Shown: positions 45,030 to 57,370 of the stretch, piece after piece
Numbering within the stretch: position 1 is the first letter of the stretch
Layout: each line of letters starts with the position of its first letter
From: Chrysemys picta bellii
Lineage: Eukaryota > Chordata > Testudines > Emydidae
NCBI RefSeq assembly: GCF_011386835.1
Contig: NC_088805.1
Location: 20,518,836-20,582,835, forward strand
Direction: 5' to 3'
Length of the DNA stretch: 64,000 nt
Program-made: the position numbers and the translations under genes
Notes under the pieces: generated by a model
Database searches by the model: none
The model's input: only the letters and a program-made list of their open reading frames with translations
Told to the model about the DNA's origin: nothing

Positions 45030-47690
45030 CTAACTATTGGGACAGATATTGCCTCCCGAAGCATTCATGAATCTGGCCTTTCCCCCTCCCCCCAAAAAAA
45101 TATTTAGTATTCAAAATATTCAACAGGTGAATATTACAAGCTAATAACTGGCAGTCTAGAGAGGATTTACACAGTATCCAAAGCTTATATGAGAGCGTCA
45201 AAATTAGTCACATGATTTTGTTTCTGTTCTCTGATTGGATGGCCAAAGAACATCTGTGGTTCAAATGTATCTTTTAGACAACAAATATTGCTATATGATA
45301 TAATATAACACGGATATTCATCGAAATCAACAGGCTCTCATGTGAAGCATCATCATTCATCAACACCGATGGGCTCAATATGGATGAAATCAAACAATAT
45401 TGCTAGTATTCTCTCTAATTCTAACCACTCACTGTGCATGGAGCCAGAGTTTGTATTCAATGCTCACCTTGTTTTTATTTGAATATTATCTGCCTCTAAC
45501 ACAGCAGCAAGCAAAGCCAGGTGTTGAGGGCAACCTTCAGCTCCCTGCAGACCAGAGTCCCACCTTCCAACATGGAGGATGACCTTTGGCCTCTGCACCT
45601 ACACCGACATCCTTTCACGGCTACGACAGCTACTTCATGCATCGGGTACTGTGCAGTTTTCCAAAGATGGCAAATTTTCAAAGCTAGCCTGCTGAAGGCA
45701 AAATCGTATCTTGCGGCACGTGCATTGGCAGCAAGTATGCCACTGCTGAAATAGGATTTCATCGGTGTTGTTGAAGTATTGGGGTACTGGGGAAGAATGA
45801 CCTAGCACCCTTTTTCCCTATGAGTATATTCTCTTCAAGCCTTTGCTTTTCATCAGAGTAGACGGCAAGACATTACTAGCTCCTTTTAGCTGTTAGCCCT
45901 TCTTAGCTGTGTATGGAAGAGTAAAAAAGTGCAGAGAGATTCTAGCAGCCACAGAAATGTGAAGTGTTAGCTGTCCACATTTTAGTGACAAGAACAAACC
46001 AAAGAGTACCAATCTACCTCCATTTCAATATAGGCTTCTCATTACAACATCAGTCCATAATGTTCTCCAAACTGAAGTAAACAAAGTATCCACATATCAA
46101 AGGAGCTTTTCATTGCTGGATTAAATAATGGAATAATAGCATCATTTTCAGCTTTAAGACTTCAGTCATTCCCTTCTCATGACAAGGGGAAAGCAAGCTT
46201 CAAGTCAGCCTATGATTTGATTGCAAAAAGCTCTGGAGGATTTGAAAGCACATTCTCCTTTCTCTCCTGATTTCTCCCACCCCACCCCCTTTTTTTTATG
46301 GCAGCTTCTTCCACTCAGCTATGCAAAGGATTATTATTCCATTACAATATAAGGATGCAGATTCCTTCTGATTCCTAGCCCTTAGAATGAGATGAATAGC
46401 TTATTTTACTCCAAAGCTACACCAAATCAAGGCCTTTTTAAAAAGTGTGTGTGTGGGGGGGGTGGGGGTGTATACATACATGCATTTTTATCGGCAGCAG
46501 TAAATTGAAAGGGAAACACAAAGACATCCAAGAAAGTAAGAAACCAGAGTGGCGCATTTCAAGGTAGTACAACAGCACTGGTGGGGTTTTTTCATGAGGG
46601 TTTTTACGGAATCTAGCAGGAAAGAAAAGCATTAGACAACTGAGCCCAGCTTAGATGTGAATAGTTAAGAACCTTTAAAAAAAATCAGTTTGAACGCAGT
46701 TCTATACATGAATGAAGAGCCCTGAGCAATGGGCTTCCTTTTCCAAATCAGTTCAGCTATCCCTTACATTACATATATGATGCATACCATTATAAAGGCC
46801 TTTCAACCTATGGAATTCCCAACAAGGGCTACAGTCCTACACGCTGCCCCATGCAGGCAGACCCATGCACCCTCACAGGTGAAATTAATGAGATTCTGTG
46901 TGAGTACACAGGGTTCACCATGTGGAGAGGCTAAAGTTAACCTGAATCGTACATATGTTCGGCCTCTGGGATCAAGCTACAATTAGTGTCATCCAGCGCT
47001 CCATGCACCATGATAGCACTGGAATATGTTCATACTCTTGCCACCTTTCAAAAACCACTGGTGCACTGAAGTAACTTCTAGCAGCTCTAAGAAAAGTGAA
47101 CTAACACTTGCAAATGATAGTTGGGTTTTTGTTGTTGTTTTATGCAGGCATGAGAAAATAGAAGAAAAAGTCTCTTTTCCCTTTGTGCAGGTTTACCCAT
47201 TTTTTCCATGAGCGCCTGGCAGGGTTTGCTGGCAAAAATGGTAAATGTCATGAAAACCCCAGAGAAATTCATAAAACAGTTGCTTTAAAAAATACATTGT
47301 TTGCTGATTCCATAAAGCAATTGCATAAAACTGAACTGAAAGCACTGCTGAAAGCACGATCATGACATTTCACCAAATGTTGCTAGTTCCGCAAAGGGAA
47401 ACCCAAAGGTTTTGCTCAGCTCTGAATCTCATTGTTAATCTTTTTTTTTCCCCATTTACTGCATGCTGGTTGGGTATATTTCTTCTTTCCTGTAGCTGTC
47501 TGTAACCATGTGCTTTCCAGAAAAATAAGCTGCTGATGGCATGTCTTCCTCATTAATGAATTATTATTCTCGTCAATTATCATTTATCTTCACTTTATTT
47601 TGTTTTTTTGCCAAAAGTATTTGAAGACAAAGTAGAGGGCTAAATGCATACCATACCGGCTGTTTCAGGATTCCTGGGCCATTAATAACA
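45030..47690. other. Intergenic stretch; no gene seen
   Basis: AT-rich, unique-looking. A GT/G-rich tract lies at about 46446-46470. Short frames (78-88 codons near 45.5 kb and 46.7 kb) lack recognisable domains or splice support. Confidence 0.45.
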
Positions 47691-47979
47691 TGGCTCTACA
47701 GCCAAAATGCTTCTGAAATAAATGTAGTCAAACTTTACTAATTCTGGGTCACTGAGAACGAAAATGATGCTTAAAATTGTTGATTGGCTCTAGTTTTCAA
47801 GATATGCTATTGGGTCAGTATATACGACCCTTGACTTGGGAATGGCGGAGGATAAGTGAGTTATAAAGGAAAGGGATCTCAATTTAAACCAGAAATGACT
47901 AAAATACATCTTTGACTGGATCTATGAATAAATCTATGACTGGGTTTGGACAGTACTTGCTTTTTAGGCAAAACAATAA

Positions 47980-48061
47980 ATGATGCAATCTGAAGCTGGT
48001 ATTGCATCATACATGATATGAATTGCATCATGTTATTCATAGAAGTCATGGATGATGCAAT
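47980..48061. promoter_or_regulatory. Four ATGATGCAAT motifs upstream of the transposase-like gene
   Basis: The 10-mer ATGATGCAAT occurs at 47980-47989 and 48052-48061, and its exact inverse ATTGCATCAT at 48001-48010 and 48022-48031: four copies in 82 bp, arranged + - - +. TGATGCAAT (inverse ATTGCATCA) equals the C/EBP-ATF composite element known from amino-acid and ER-stress response promoters such as CHOP. They could be promoter elements or transposase-binding subterminal repeats; neither role is shown. Confidence 0.6.
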
Positions 48062-48198
48062 CATAACGAAGCTTACATCACTCTGCTGAACAAATTGCCA
48101 TATATCAGCTCTAGAAATCATACAGTGTCATGCTCTCTTATTTGTCAGTGTTTGATTTTGCAAAGGGACACATTTCTGTTTAGCCAAAGTGAGCAGAG

Positions 48199-49873
48199 AT
48201 GCCTCGTACTTGTGTGAACAATGCAGATAACTTCTGCTATGTTTGTGGTGAAGTGACTTTTGCATCACAAAAGCGCAGTAGAATCCACTATGGTTAAGAA
48301 AGCCTATCACCTTTATTGGAGATCAGGACAAGAGGTGGGCCCCACACATATGCTGCAACACTTGTGCAACAAATCTTCGCCAGTGGTTGAACAGGAAAAG
48401 GAAATCTATGCCTTTTGCAGTGCCAATGATTTGGAGAGAGCCAACAGATCATACCAGCAATTGTTACTTCTGCCTGGTGCCTCCAGTTGGGAAAGGTGTG
48501 TTAAAGAAGAAAAAGTGGACTGTACATTATCCAAACATTCCATCAGCTATACGCCCAGTACCCCACAGAGAAGGACCGCCAGTTCCTGATGCACCAGAAT
48601 CATTCTCACTTGAGTCAGACGAGGAAGAGGATGAAACTTCTGGTCCTGAACCATCAATGTCACAGGACCCACATTTTCTCCCATCCTCCTCCTCTGAACC
48701 ACACCTCATAACACAAGGTGAACTGAATGACCTTGTCAGGGATTTGGAACTACCCGAGAGTAAGGCAGAGCTGTTGGACTCCAGACTACAGCAGTGGAAT
48801 CTCCTGGCAGGTGATGTTAGGGTTTCCATGTTCCGTGACCGTCAAAAGGATCTTGTCCCATTCTTCTTCATGGAAGGTGATCTTGTAGCCTGCAACAACA
48901 TCGATGGTGTGATGGCAGCCCTCAACATAGTTCACGATCCAGATGAGTGGAGACTGTTCATTGATTCATCGAAGACGAGTCTTAAAGCTGTTTTACTGCA
49001 TAATGGCAATGTTTTGCCATCAATTCCAGTTGGTCATGCAGTCCATATGAAGGAAACTTATGACAACATGAAACAACTTTTGAGGTGCATAAACTATGAC
49101 CAACATCAGTGGTAGCTTTGTGGCGTTTTGAAACTTGTTGCTCTCTTGCTTGGTCTACAGACTGGATACACAAAGTATTGCTGTTTTCTCTGCGAATGGG
49201 ATAGTCGTGCAAGAGATTCCCACTACATCAAGAAAGATTGGCCACTCCGACAGTCATTGGAGCCTGGGAGGAAAAGTGTTCAGCATCCACCACTTGTTGA
49301 ATCAAGGAAAATTTTGTTACCACCCTTACACATCAAGCTGGGTCTGATGAAGAACTTTGTCAAGGCCATTGACAAAACACAAGCAGCTTTCAAGTACCTC
49401 TGTGGAAAATTTCCAAGGTTAAGTGAAGCTAAGATAAAGGAAGGTATCTTTGTTGGTCCTCAGATTCGTGAACTTCTTCGAGATGATGCATTTGACCATG
49501 CACTGCGTGGCAAGGAAAAGACGGCATGGAAAGCCTTCCAGTTAGTGGCAATAAATTTTCTCGAAACAACAAGTCAGACAACTACAGGTTGTTGGTGGAA
49601 AACCTTCTCAAGGCATACAAAAGCCTTGGTTGCAACATGTCACTAAAGATACATTTTTTGCACTCTCATCTAGATTTTTTTCCACTGAACTGCGGAGCAG
49701 TGAGCAACGAGCACGGCGAGCGATTTTACCAGGACATTGCAACAATGGAGAAACGGTATCAGGGCAAATGGAGCCCATCAATGCTTGCAAACTATTGCTG
49801 GACAGTGACAAGAGATGCTCCATTTAATGAATACAAGAGACAAGCCAAGAAGCCCCGAGTAGACACTGAATAG
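48199..49873 (+). pseudogene. Broken transposase-like gene of the 47.7-50.2 kb element
   Basis: Starts ATG at 48199 (MPRTCVNNADNFCYVCGE). The frame then shifts near 48285 (to the frame reading TMVKKAYHLYW) and again near 48315 (DQDKRWAPHICCNTCATNL onward). A TAG stop breaks it at 49113, and a further frame shift near 49560 leads to the end at 49873 (TAG). Parts in order: an N-terminal cysteine-rich region (CYVC, CCNTC, then CYFC near 48460) suggesting zinc binding; an acidic Ser/Glu-rich stretch (SDEEEDETSGPEPS); a central core with DEWRLFIDSSKTSLKAV and LLLGLQTGYTKYCCFLCEWDSR; and a C-terminal HSHLDFFPLNCGAVSNEHGERFYQD block. The same unnamed protein type is multi-copy in insects, cnidarians and turtles. 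About 550 residues if unbroken. Function as transposase is inferred from the flanking inverted repeats. Confidence 0.75.
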
Positions 49874-50214
49874 GACTAAACTATGTACATAATAGTTTTT
49901 TGCCTTTTGTTTCATAATATATTTTATTTATATAACCCTTTTGCTGATTTTTAAAGTGTTACATAAACAGGACAGGTGAAATATTATCATGTAAAGCAAC
50001 CATAAACACATGAAAAGACCTAGGTTTACAATTTATGATTAAAACTCTACTATCTACACAATATACATAGACATAAAATGTAAAAACTTAAATATCTTAG
50101 AAACAGTAGCCAATCAGTTGTTTTAATTGTCATATTTGAATTCAGCACATCAAAATACATAATAAATAGCACATTTTATCTCTGAAGCAGACGACTTCTC
50201 AAAAATTGTAGACC

Positions 50215-52980
50215 AGTGTAATAATAGCTACGTTCTCTGCATTTTTGTCTCCACTTCCTAGGGAATTTTAATCAAGAAAACCACTGAAACCAGTGGGAGT
50301 TTTAGTAGAGCCGGGAGCAAGGTGGGATTTGAGAGAGAAGAGGGGGACAGAGAAGAGAGAGAGTACGCTGTTGGGGGAGGACTGTTTTTTTTTCTGTGTT
50401 TGTACAATGCCTAGCATACTGGGGTCCTGGTCCATGACTGTGTTCCTAGACACTATGATAATAGAAATAATAATAATAAAGAGGGTAGCCTAATACTGCA
50501 TCCAGGAAAGACCCATCTTTCTAACTCATACGGCATGGTGTGGGTTTGCTGCACTTGCCATCAAGTACTGTCTTCTCTTCCATGGTGATCAGTGTCAGGA
50601 ATGAGGGACCTGCAGCCAGGCCTGGGAGCAGCTAGCTGACTGCAGCTGGAACCCCTAATTGGCCAGATTTCCTAATTGGCTGAGCCGAGCAGTAGCACGT
50701 CACCAGTGGCTGCTCAGTGCCCTGAAGCTGCGATCGCTCCTGGGTCTGCCTTGTTCCCATCCCTGGTCCAACCTTGTTCCTGCTTTGTTTCAGCCCTGCC
50801 CTACCTCTGCTCCTGCCATGTCCCCAGCCATGCTCTAGCCCCGCCTCCACCTTGTTCCAGCCCTCCTAGTTCCTGACTCCAGCTCTGACCATCTCTGACC
50901 ACAAGGCCTGACCATCTGTGACAATGAGCCACTTGTATGCAAGGTAAAAGGCCGAATTCTGCTCTCTCTTAGGTGCAATTAACTCCTATGGGGTGAAATT
51001 CACCCCTGTGCTGCAGGACCAGCCCAAGCCTATATGCCCCTTGATGCTTTCAAAATGGGACATAAATGGTGGATAGGGCTTATGTTGGCTTTCTGCGGAA
51101 GGGTGAATCTCATCCTCAGTGCACGTTTGAGTCCTATAAAATGTGGTCCACGTGAGAGAGCATCATTGACTGCTTCCCATGCCCTTCAGTGATAAATATT
51201 GCATGACTATCTGCTCTTCTTTTGAATTGAAGGAACAATTCAATATCCATTTCAGTTTCCTGTGCTTTTTGCCAGGCTGACAGGCTCTTTACTAGTCTTC
51301 ATAAGGCACAATCCAATGAGGTTTATTTTGAACAGACTGTCACAAAAAGAAGAGTAATACCTTCCATAGCAAATCCCTCATGTAGGGGGGCTTTATATAC
51401 TGTGATGATTTGCTTTTTAATTTGATAGAGGGGAAGCTTTCCAAATCCTTACCTGCAGGACAGAATAATATCTTACATTCTCTCCCGCCAGGCTCCACAG
51501 AGTCAAGTCCTGAAAACTGTCAGCCATGGAGCCTTGCAAATGTTTATTTTTGCCTTCCTGCTAGTTTGCAAGCAAAGCTGCAAAATCCCCACCTGCAGAC
51601 AGGACCTTATAATGCCGTCTTGAAATGTATTGACAGAGCAAAGGCAAGATTCAAACCTCCAAATCCCAGGTTCTAGCTGCAAGCAAACTATTTTTTTTCT
51701 CCTTTAGAAGAGCCCTCATGATTTCCACCAACAAAATCATTGCAATTATAGATTTTTCAAAGAACACAGGCCAGCTACTTATTCTTAAACCATACATTTC
51801 TGTCTGCCAGAACCCACCCATTTCCCACAGATCGGTACACACAGTCCAGATTTTATACCCTGACATGATACAATAAAACTTCTCCAATTATTTCAACACC
51901 TTGAAGCCCTAACTGTAGAAAATAAACCGAGCAGTGACAGATTTGTGTTTAAACCCACTGTGCAGTCACAGGGCTTATTAATTTGTAAAGCAATTTGAGA
52001 TCTAGGGACAAACCCTAAATAAAAACTAAGTAGTAGTAATATTGTTTTATATATTTCCATGTGTACTCAGAGGGAAATCTATTCCATATATTCACTGAAA
52101 GTATGTTCCTTCTGTCAGAAGTCAGGAAACAAATATTAGCCCATGCCGGTATCTTTGGGTGTCTTGGGCTGCACTGAATCCATGCTCATTGCTTGATCTC
52201 ACCTTGAGCAAACACTCAGAGGGTCCAGCTGAATTGTCAGAATCAAATCTTGCAAAAGGACGAAAGAGAAGGTTTCCAAATGTATTTTTCAATTGTAATG
52301 TTAATTTTGTGTCACTTTATATCTTGTGTGAGGTCGAGTGCTTGAAACATTGCGCTTTCCCATCGTGCCATGAAAAAAGATAGAATCTAGTTGCTTAAAA
52401 ACAACCCCAGTTCCATTTCACTCAAAGAAAGGTATCATTTTATTTCAAACCGTTTTGCAATAGTATCATAAATGAGAAGAAGCTCTCATTTTGCATAGTT
52501 CTTTTTTTACATTTTTGTCTTAATTAAGTTGCATAGGTGTTATTGGGGGTGAACTGATTTCTTATTTCCATCCTGTGTTCAGACTAAGGTCTGAAGTTCA
52601 TGATGCAGCTACATTTTAATTAGCGAGTTCATAATATTATAAACTATGAGGCTCTGTCTGGAATAATTCAGAGTTCTCGTAGACTTTTGTTTCACCCTAT
52701 CCTTTTTTGGGCATAAGTTGCTCCATTTTAGTTAAAGAAGGTCATAGGTTTCTTGGTTGTTTTTGTGGTATTCAATGGGACATATAACAATTGTGCCCCC
52801 CCCAAAATGCTGGGGAGACATAATGTAGACAAGACTGTGTCTGGTGTTGCCAAGAGACAATTCATTGCGAAATGCAGAATATATTTTCCAGGAAAAAAAA
52901 TCAATTACTGCAATTAATTTAATGAAACTAAAATCAAGCAAGCAAAACTTTGCCACATATTCCTGGTGATGACTGAAACA
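50215..52980. other. Intergenic stretch; one SINE remnant, no gene
   Basis: At about 50385-50485 the phrase tttgtacaatgcctagcata then ctggggtcctggtccatgac plus an ATA-rich tail is the 3' section of the MIR/CORE-type SINE seen at 15692-15955. Further right, at 50676-50876, is a C-rich stretch with ttgttcc/cctgcc steps. The remainder to 52980 is AT-rich and unassigned. Confidence 0.5.
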
Positions 52981-53027
52981 AGAGAGAGCGAGAGAGGGAG
53001 ACTGTGTGTGTGTGTGAGAGAGAGAGA

Positions 53028-53060
<33 letters not shown>
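52981..53060. repeat. Compound (GA)n/(GT)n microsatellite
   Basis: Alternating blocks: gagagagg, (TG)n, (AG)n, (TG)n, (AG)n. Two TG blocks and two AG blocks alternate in about 80 bp, suggesting duplication of a compound unit. Confidence 0.85.
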
Positions 53061-53061
<1 letters not shown>

Positions 53062-53179
53062 TCAACTGCTAACCAAGAATTTACAAGGATACCAACATAT
53101 GCCAAAGTGTTGAAGATTAGCTGTACGTTAATTGAGTTTGTCTTATTATTTATTATTCAGGAAAACACCTTTATTTAGG

Positions 53180-53300
53180 ACAGCACAATGAAGTCAATGG
53201 GATTTAAGCATATACTTAAAGTTAAGCACATGATTAAGCCCTGTATTGAATGAAGGTGGCTTTCAGCATATCCTTAAGTGTTTTCCTGAATCAGTCTCAT
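53180..53300. repeat. Old palindromic repeat (aagcatg family)
   Basis: caatgaagtcaatgggattt, aagcatatacttaaagttaa, gcacatgattaagccctgta and cttaagtgttttcctgaatc follow the vocabulary of 6149-6340 and 9965-10174. Confidence 0.5.
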
Positions 53301-56032
53301 ACTGTTACTTAGATCCATTGACTTCAATAGGCTTCATTGACTACCCTAATTTCTACCAGCCTCTCTCAGAAGAAGGAGACGGGGAGTGAGGAGGTCACTT
53401 GTGAGCAGCTGTCCAGGCAGACGACTGGAACAGATAGGCTCTATAGGTGAGTCTGAAGGCATTGGGGCTCCCAGATCCAGGTAAGGGTAAGTCTTAGGGA
53501 AGACCTAGCTTTGCATCTAGTTTGCTTTATTGTGTTTTCTCTGAAAGTCTTTTGTTCTAAATAAATTATGCTTTGCTTTAAGAAAGCTACTGGGTCACTT
53601 TTATCTCAGTTATTGCCCTGCAGGGTCTGAGCCCAGGACAGACCTGCTAAGGTGATCGCTGCTGTATTGCGGCTCAGCATCTGGTCTGAGAGTAGGAGAA
53701 ATGTATGTTTTCACCCTAAGAAAGCTGTGATGGCTCAAGGCCTGAGACCTAGAGCGACAAGAGCTTTGAGAGGCCAGGAGGTGTCTGAGGTGCAGTTAGC
53801 CCAGTAACCAGGACACTGAGATTCTCCTAACAGGAAGGCAGTCCTTGACTATCATATTAGCAATTATATTTGTAGCTTTAAACACCAGGATGCATTTATA
53901 GCTGATCATTGTCTTTCATTATAAGGCCAGCATTTAACAGACAGACACTTTCCTCAATACTGCCAATGCCATTCCATCTAGCTAGAACTTATTGCCATGG
54001 CAACCAACTACATTGGTGGTTTGTTTTTGGTTTTTTTTAAAGTAATTAAACTCTCCAAGATAATTTCCCCTTAGCTGTCAGATTAGGAAATAGAATTTTG
54101 TTTATTGCATTCTATTGAAGAAAGGCGATAGCTAGGAAGGCTACCAGCTCGTACTTCTGTACTGAGCTTCATGAAGTCAGGCCAGCCCTGCCAACCCTTA
54201 TTAAATATGTTATTTATTTCTAGTACATCCTATAATATGCTAATACACATTAAACTCTTAGATCCAGATATCCGGCTCGGGCAAATCAGCAGAGTTCAGT
54301 TGAGTTGGTCATATCACTTCATCTCTCTGGGCCTCAGTTCCCTGTCTATGACACAGGCATAACAGCACGCCCTTATACCCAGGAGCTCAGATCCTATGAT
54401 TCTGGTGTCTATAAGTACCTAAGACGGATGCATCCAAGCGTGCTATAGGAAAGTGACACCTCTCCCAGAAACAGCTAGGAATGTGACAGCCATCCCTGAT
54501 TAAGCACCTGCTGCCGTCAAGCTCACCTAGCAGCCCACACCTGTGTCAGAGTCTGATGTCTCTTTCTAAGACACCTGTCTTATTTATGCTGCCCTAATAC
54601 ATTGAAAGGAGGTGAGGGCTGATCCGACCCCCGACTTTGCACAGTATAAAGCTCTGAGAAGGATTAGTCTCCCTTCAGTAGGTTTTGGCAATGCTAAGAC
54701 GAGTGTCCCCTCAACATTCTGTTCCTGAGGGCCAGCCTTAGGGGCACCCAGAACATGGCGAAAGGGCAGTGCTTTTAGGAGTGGCAGGGGCTTGCTTTTA
54801 TTTCACAATAAAGCAATGATGTGCCCGCCCCTCCCCACTCCACTTACACTTCTCAGCTGCCAACTGGTGAATCCTCAGAGGCTTATTCTCCTCTCTGTTC
54901 CTGCATCATGCCCTTTGTCTTGTATGGGACAATTCTTAAGCTGAGAGAGCACGGAAGGATCTCGGTCTCTGGGGGAGGGTGAACTCCAATGTGGAACAAA
55001 AACAGATCCTGAAACCTGGGAAGATGACATGATCTGGAATAGTCATTTTCCAGCCAGCTCTGCTCCTTTGTCTGTGCGGGGGAGCCCCTACCCCCACCCC
55101 ACAATATGGCTGAAGAGAGCGACTGCTTCCTCTCATCCCAGTCAAGTCCATTTTCCTCTCCTTTGCCAGCATGTGGAGGGAGAAACATTGGCCCTGTTTA
55201 GCATTCAGCATCTGTAGGCCAAATTCTGTCCCCACGTGTTCACATAGGCCTCTCATTTAAGACAACAGGAGCAGCTGTGAGCAGAATTGGGCCCCATATG
55301 TCCCTCCAGGTGCCTAGCTATTTATCCACCAATTGCTAATGCTATGAACGAGGAGCCCTTTCGCCCTGAAATTCCCACTAACAAATCAGCCGCTTAGCAG
55401 ATCCTACAAATCATCTTCAAAGCCTGTGTTTGCTGGCTCCCTGAGCAAACAACGTAACAAATGATAGCTTGCCACCACTCCTCCTTTCTTTCTTTCCTTT
55501 TATCTTGGGGGGCCTACAAACTTAATTACATGGTGAGGCTGATAAGGGAAACCCTAGAAATAATTTGGCACCTGGGCTTTTATCTGCCTGAGCAGAGGTG
55601 CCCCAATAAGGCCTCATCCTGGAGCCTTGGGAAAACAGATGGATGGCTGATTAAGATTACAAAAGCACAGAGGAACAGGTGCACCTGCCTTCAGCTGCAG
55701 GGGACAATAGAAGACTGCTAAATTCACATGCTGCATTGGTGTCACAGACTTCACAAGCTGCAAGGCAGGCGGGATCAGCCCCAGAGTTGAAGAAGCTGGT
55801 ATTTCCTCTCCTCTCCCCCTTCCTTTAATGTTTCCCTTCCAAGCAAACCATAATAAGTTCACTCATTGGGAGTCTTTGATCTTAATGGGCTTTGGATAAG
55901 GACTTTCATGGGTACAAAATTCCCCCTACTACCTGACCCCAGGAAGCTTTAAAGGGCCTCTCCACACAGAATGTAGTTACATGTTTTAAAATGTTGACCC
56001 ATCTAGTAATAGTGAGAATTAGCCTGTGATGT
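53301..56032. other. Intergenic stretch; no gene seen
   Basis: A MIR-type remnant is at about 54295-54400 (cacttcatctctctgggcct, cagttccctgtctatgac). The 53400-53830 segment reads like an unclassified repeat (ccagatccaggtaagggtaa, aataaattatgctttgc). No host exon found. Confidence 0.45.
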
Positions 56033-56040
56033 TCCCCTGG

Positions 56041-56163
56041 TAGGGTGACCAGACAGCAAGTATGAAAAATTGGGATGGGGGTGGCGGATAATAGGACCCT
56101 ATATAAGAAAAAGACCAAAAAATCGGGACTGTCCCTATAAAATCAGAACATCTGGTCACCCTA
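56041..56163. mobile_element. hAT-like MITE with exact 8-bp target duplication
   Basis: Perfect 13-bp inverted ends TAGGGTGACCAGA / TCTGGTCACCCTA. Exact duplication TCCCCTGG at 56033-56040 and 56164-56171. It is 123 bp with aaaatcgggactgtccctat inside and no coding capacity. Its TAGGGT-ACC-style ends resemble those of the minisatellite-bearing element at 23140. Confidence 0.9.
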
Positions 56164-56208
56164 TCCCCTGGTGATGCACATGTCTCAGCAATGTCTCTTT
56201 CATTCAAA

Positions 56209-57370
56209 TAAGTCTAGGAGCACTGGGAAAGTGCCAGAAGATTGGAAGAAAGCTAATGTTGTGGCAACTTTTAAAAAGGGTAAATGGGGTGACCTGGGTA
56301 ATTATAGGCCTGTCAGCCTCATATCGATCTTGGGCAAGATAATGGAGCGGCTGATAAGGGACTTGATTCATAAAGAATTAAAGGCAGGTAATGTAATTAT
56401 GCAACTCAGCCCCATGCCTTTATGGAAAACAGATTCTGTCAAACAAACTTGATTTTTTTTATGAGATTACAAAGTTTGGTTGATAAAGGTAGTAGTGTTG
56501 ATGTAATATACTTTGACTTTTGTAAGGCATTTGATTTGGTACCGCAAAACATTTTAATTAAAAAATTAGAACAATATGAAATTAACGCGGCACACATTAA
56601 AGTGATTGAAAACTGACTAACTCATAAGTCTCAAAATGCAGCTGTACCTGGGGAATCATTGGCAAGTAGGTCTGGGGTCCCACAGGGACTGGTTCTTGGC
56701 CCTATGCTATTTAACATTTTTATCAATGACCTGTAAGAAAACATAAAATCTTCACTGATAAAATTTGCAGATGACGCAAATATTGGGGGAATGGTAAATG
56801 ATAAAGAGGACAGGTCACTGATTCAGAGTGAGCTGGATTGCCTGGTAGTCTGGGCACAAGAAAACAATGTGCTTTTTTAATCTGGCTAAATGTAAAGACA
56901 AACATCCAGGAACAAAGAATGTAGGCCATACTTACAGGATGGGGGACTCTATCCTGGGAAGCAACAAGTCTGAAAAAGATTTGGGAGTTGTGGTGGATTC
57001 AATCTATTTAGTTTAACAAAAATAAAGTTAAGGGATGACTTGATTATAGTCTATAAGTATGTATAGGAGGATCAAATATTTAATAATGGGCTGTTCAGTC
57101 TAGCAGAGAGAAGTATAACGTGATCCAATGGCTGGAAGTTGAAGCTAGACAAATTCAGACTGGAAATAAGGCAAAAACTTTTAGCTATGAGAGTAATTAA
57201 CTATTGGAACAATTACCAAGGGTCCTGGTGGCCTCTCAGTCACAATTTTTAAATCAAGATTGGATGTTTTTCTAAAAGATATACTATAGGGATTATTCTG
57301 GGGAAGTTCTATGACCTGTATAATACAGGAGCTCAGAGCATAATGGTTCCTTCTGGCCTTTGAATCTATG
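56209..57370 (+). mobile_element. CR1 LINE with reverse-transcriptase region, broken
   Basis: Encodes the CR1 reverse transcriptase: VPEDWKKANVVATFKKG, LGNYRPVSLIS, IMERLIRDLI, then FDFCKAFDLVPQNILIKKL, PGPMLFNIFINDL and the FADD catalytic motif (about 56764-56776). Several stops and shifts occur: after KQT at 56450, after VIEN at 56614, and TAA after INDL at 56734. The middle of the C-terminal region is deleted compared with other copies. The 3' end is tccttctggcctttgaatct then atg, running directly into the MITE at 57361. Confidence 0.92.

Larger units (their letters stand above)
47709..50188 (+). mobile_element. Decayed autonomous DNA transposon with long degenerate terminal inverted repeats
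   Basis: The left segment from 47709 (gcttctgaaataaatgt) to about 47805 is an inverted, diverged copy of the right segment ending at 50188. Read inward from the right end it gives gcttcagagataaaatgt and then an exact GATTGGCT core followed by aagatat. The cores are at 47782-47789 and, inverted, at 50108-50115. Between the repeats lies one gene, described separately, facing right. The outermost bases and the target duplication could not be fixed: ggctctaca (47692) and its partner near 50212 may extend the ends. Superfamily not assigned. Confidence 0.75.
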
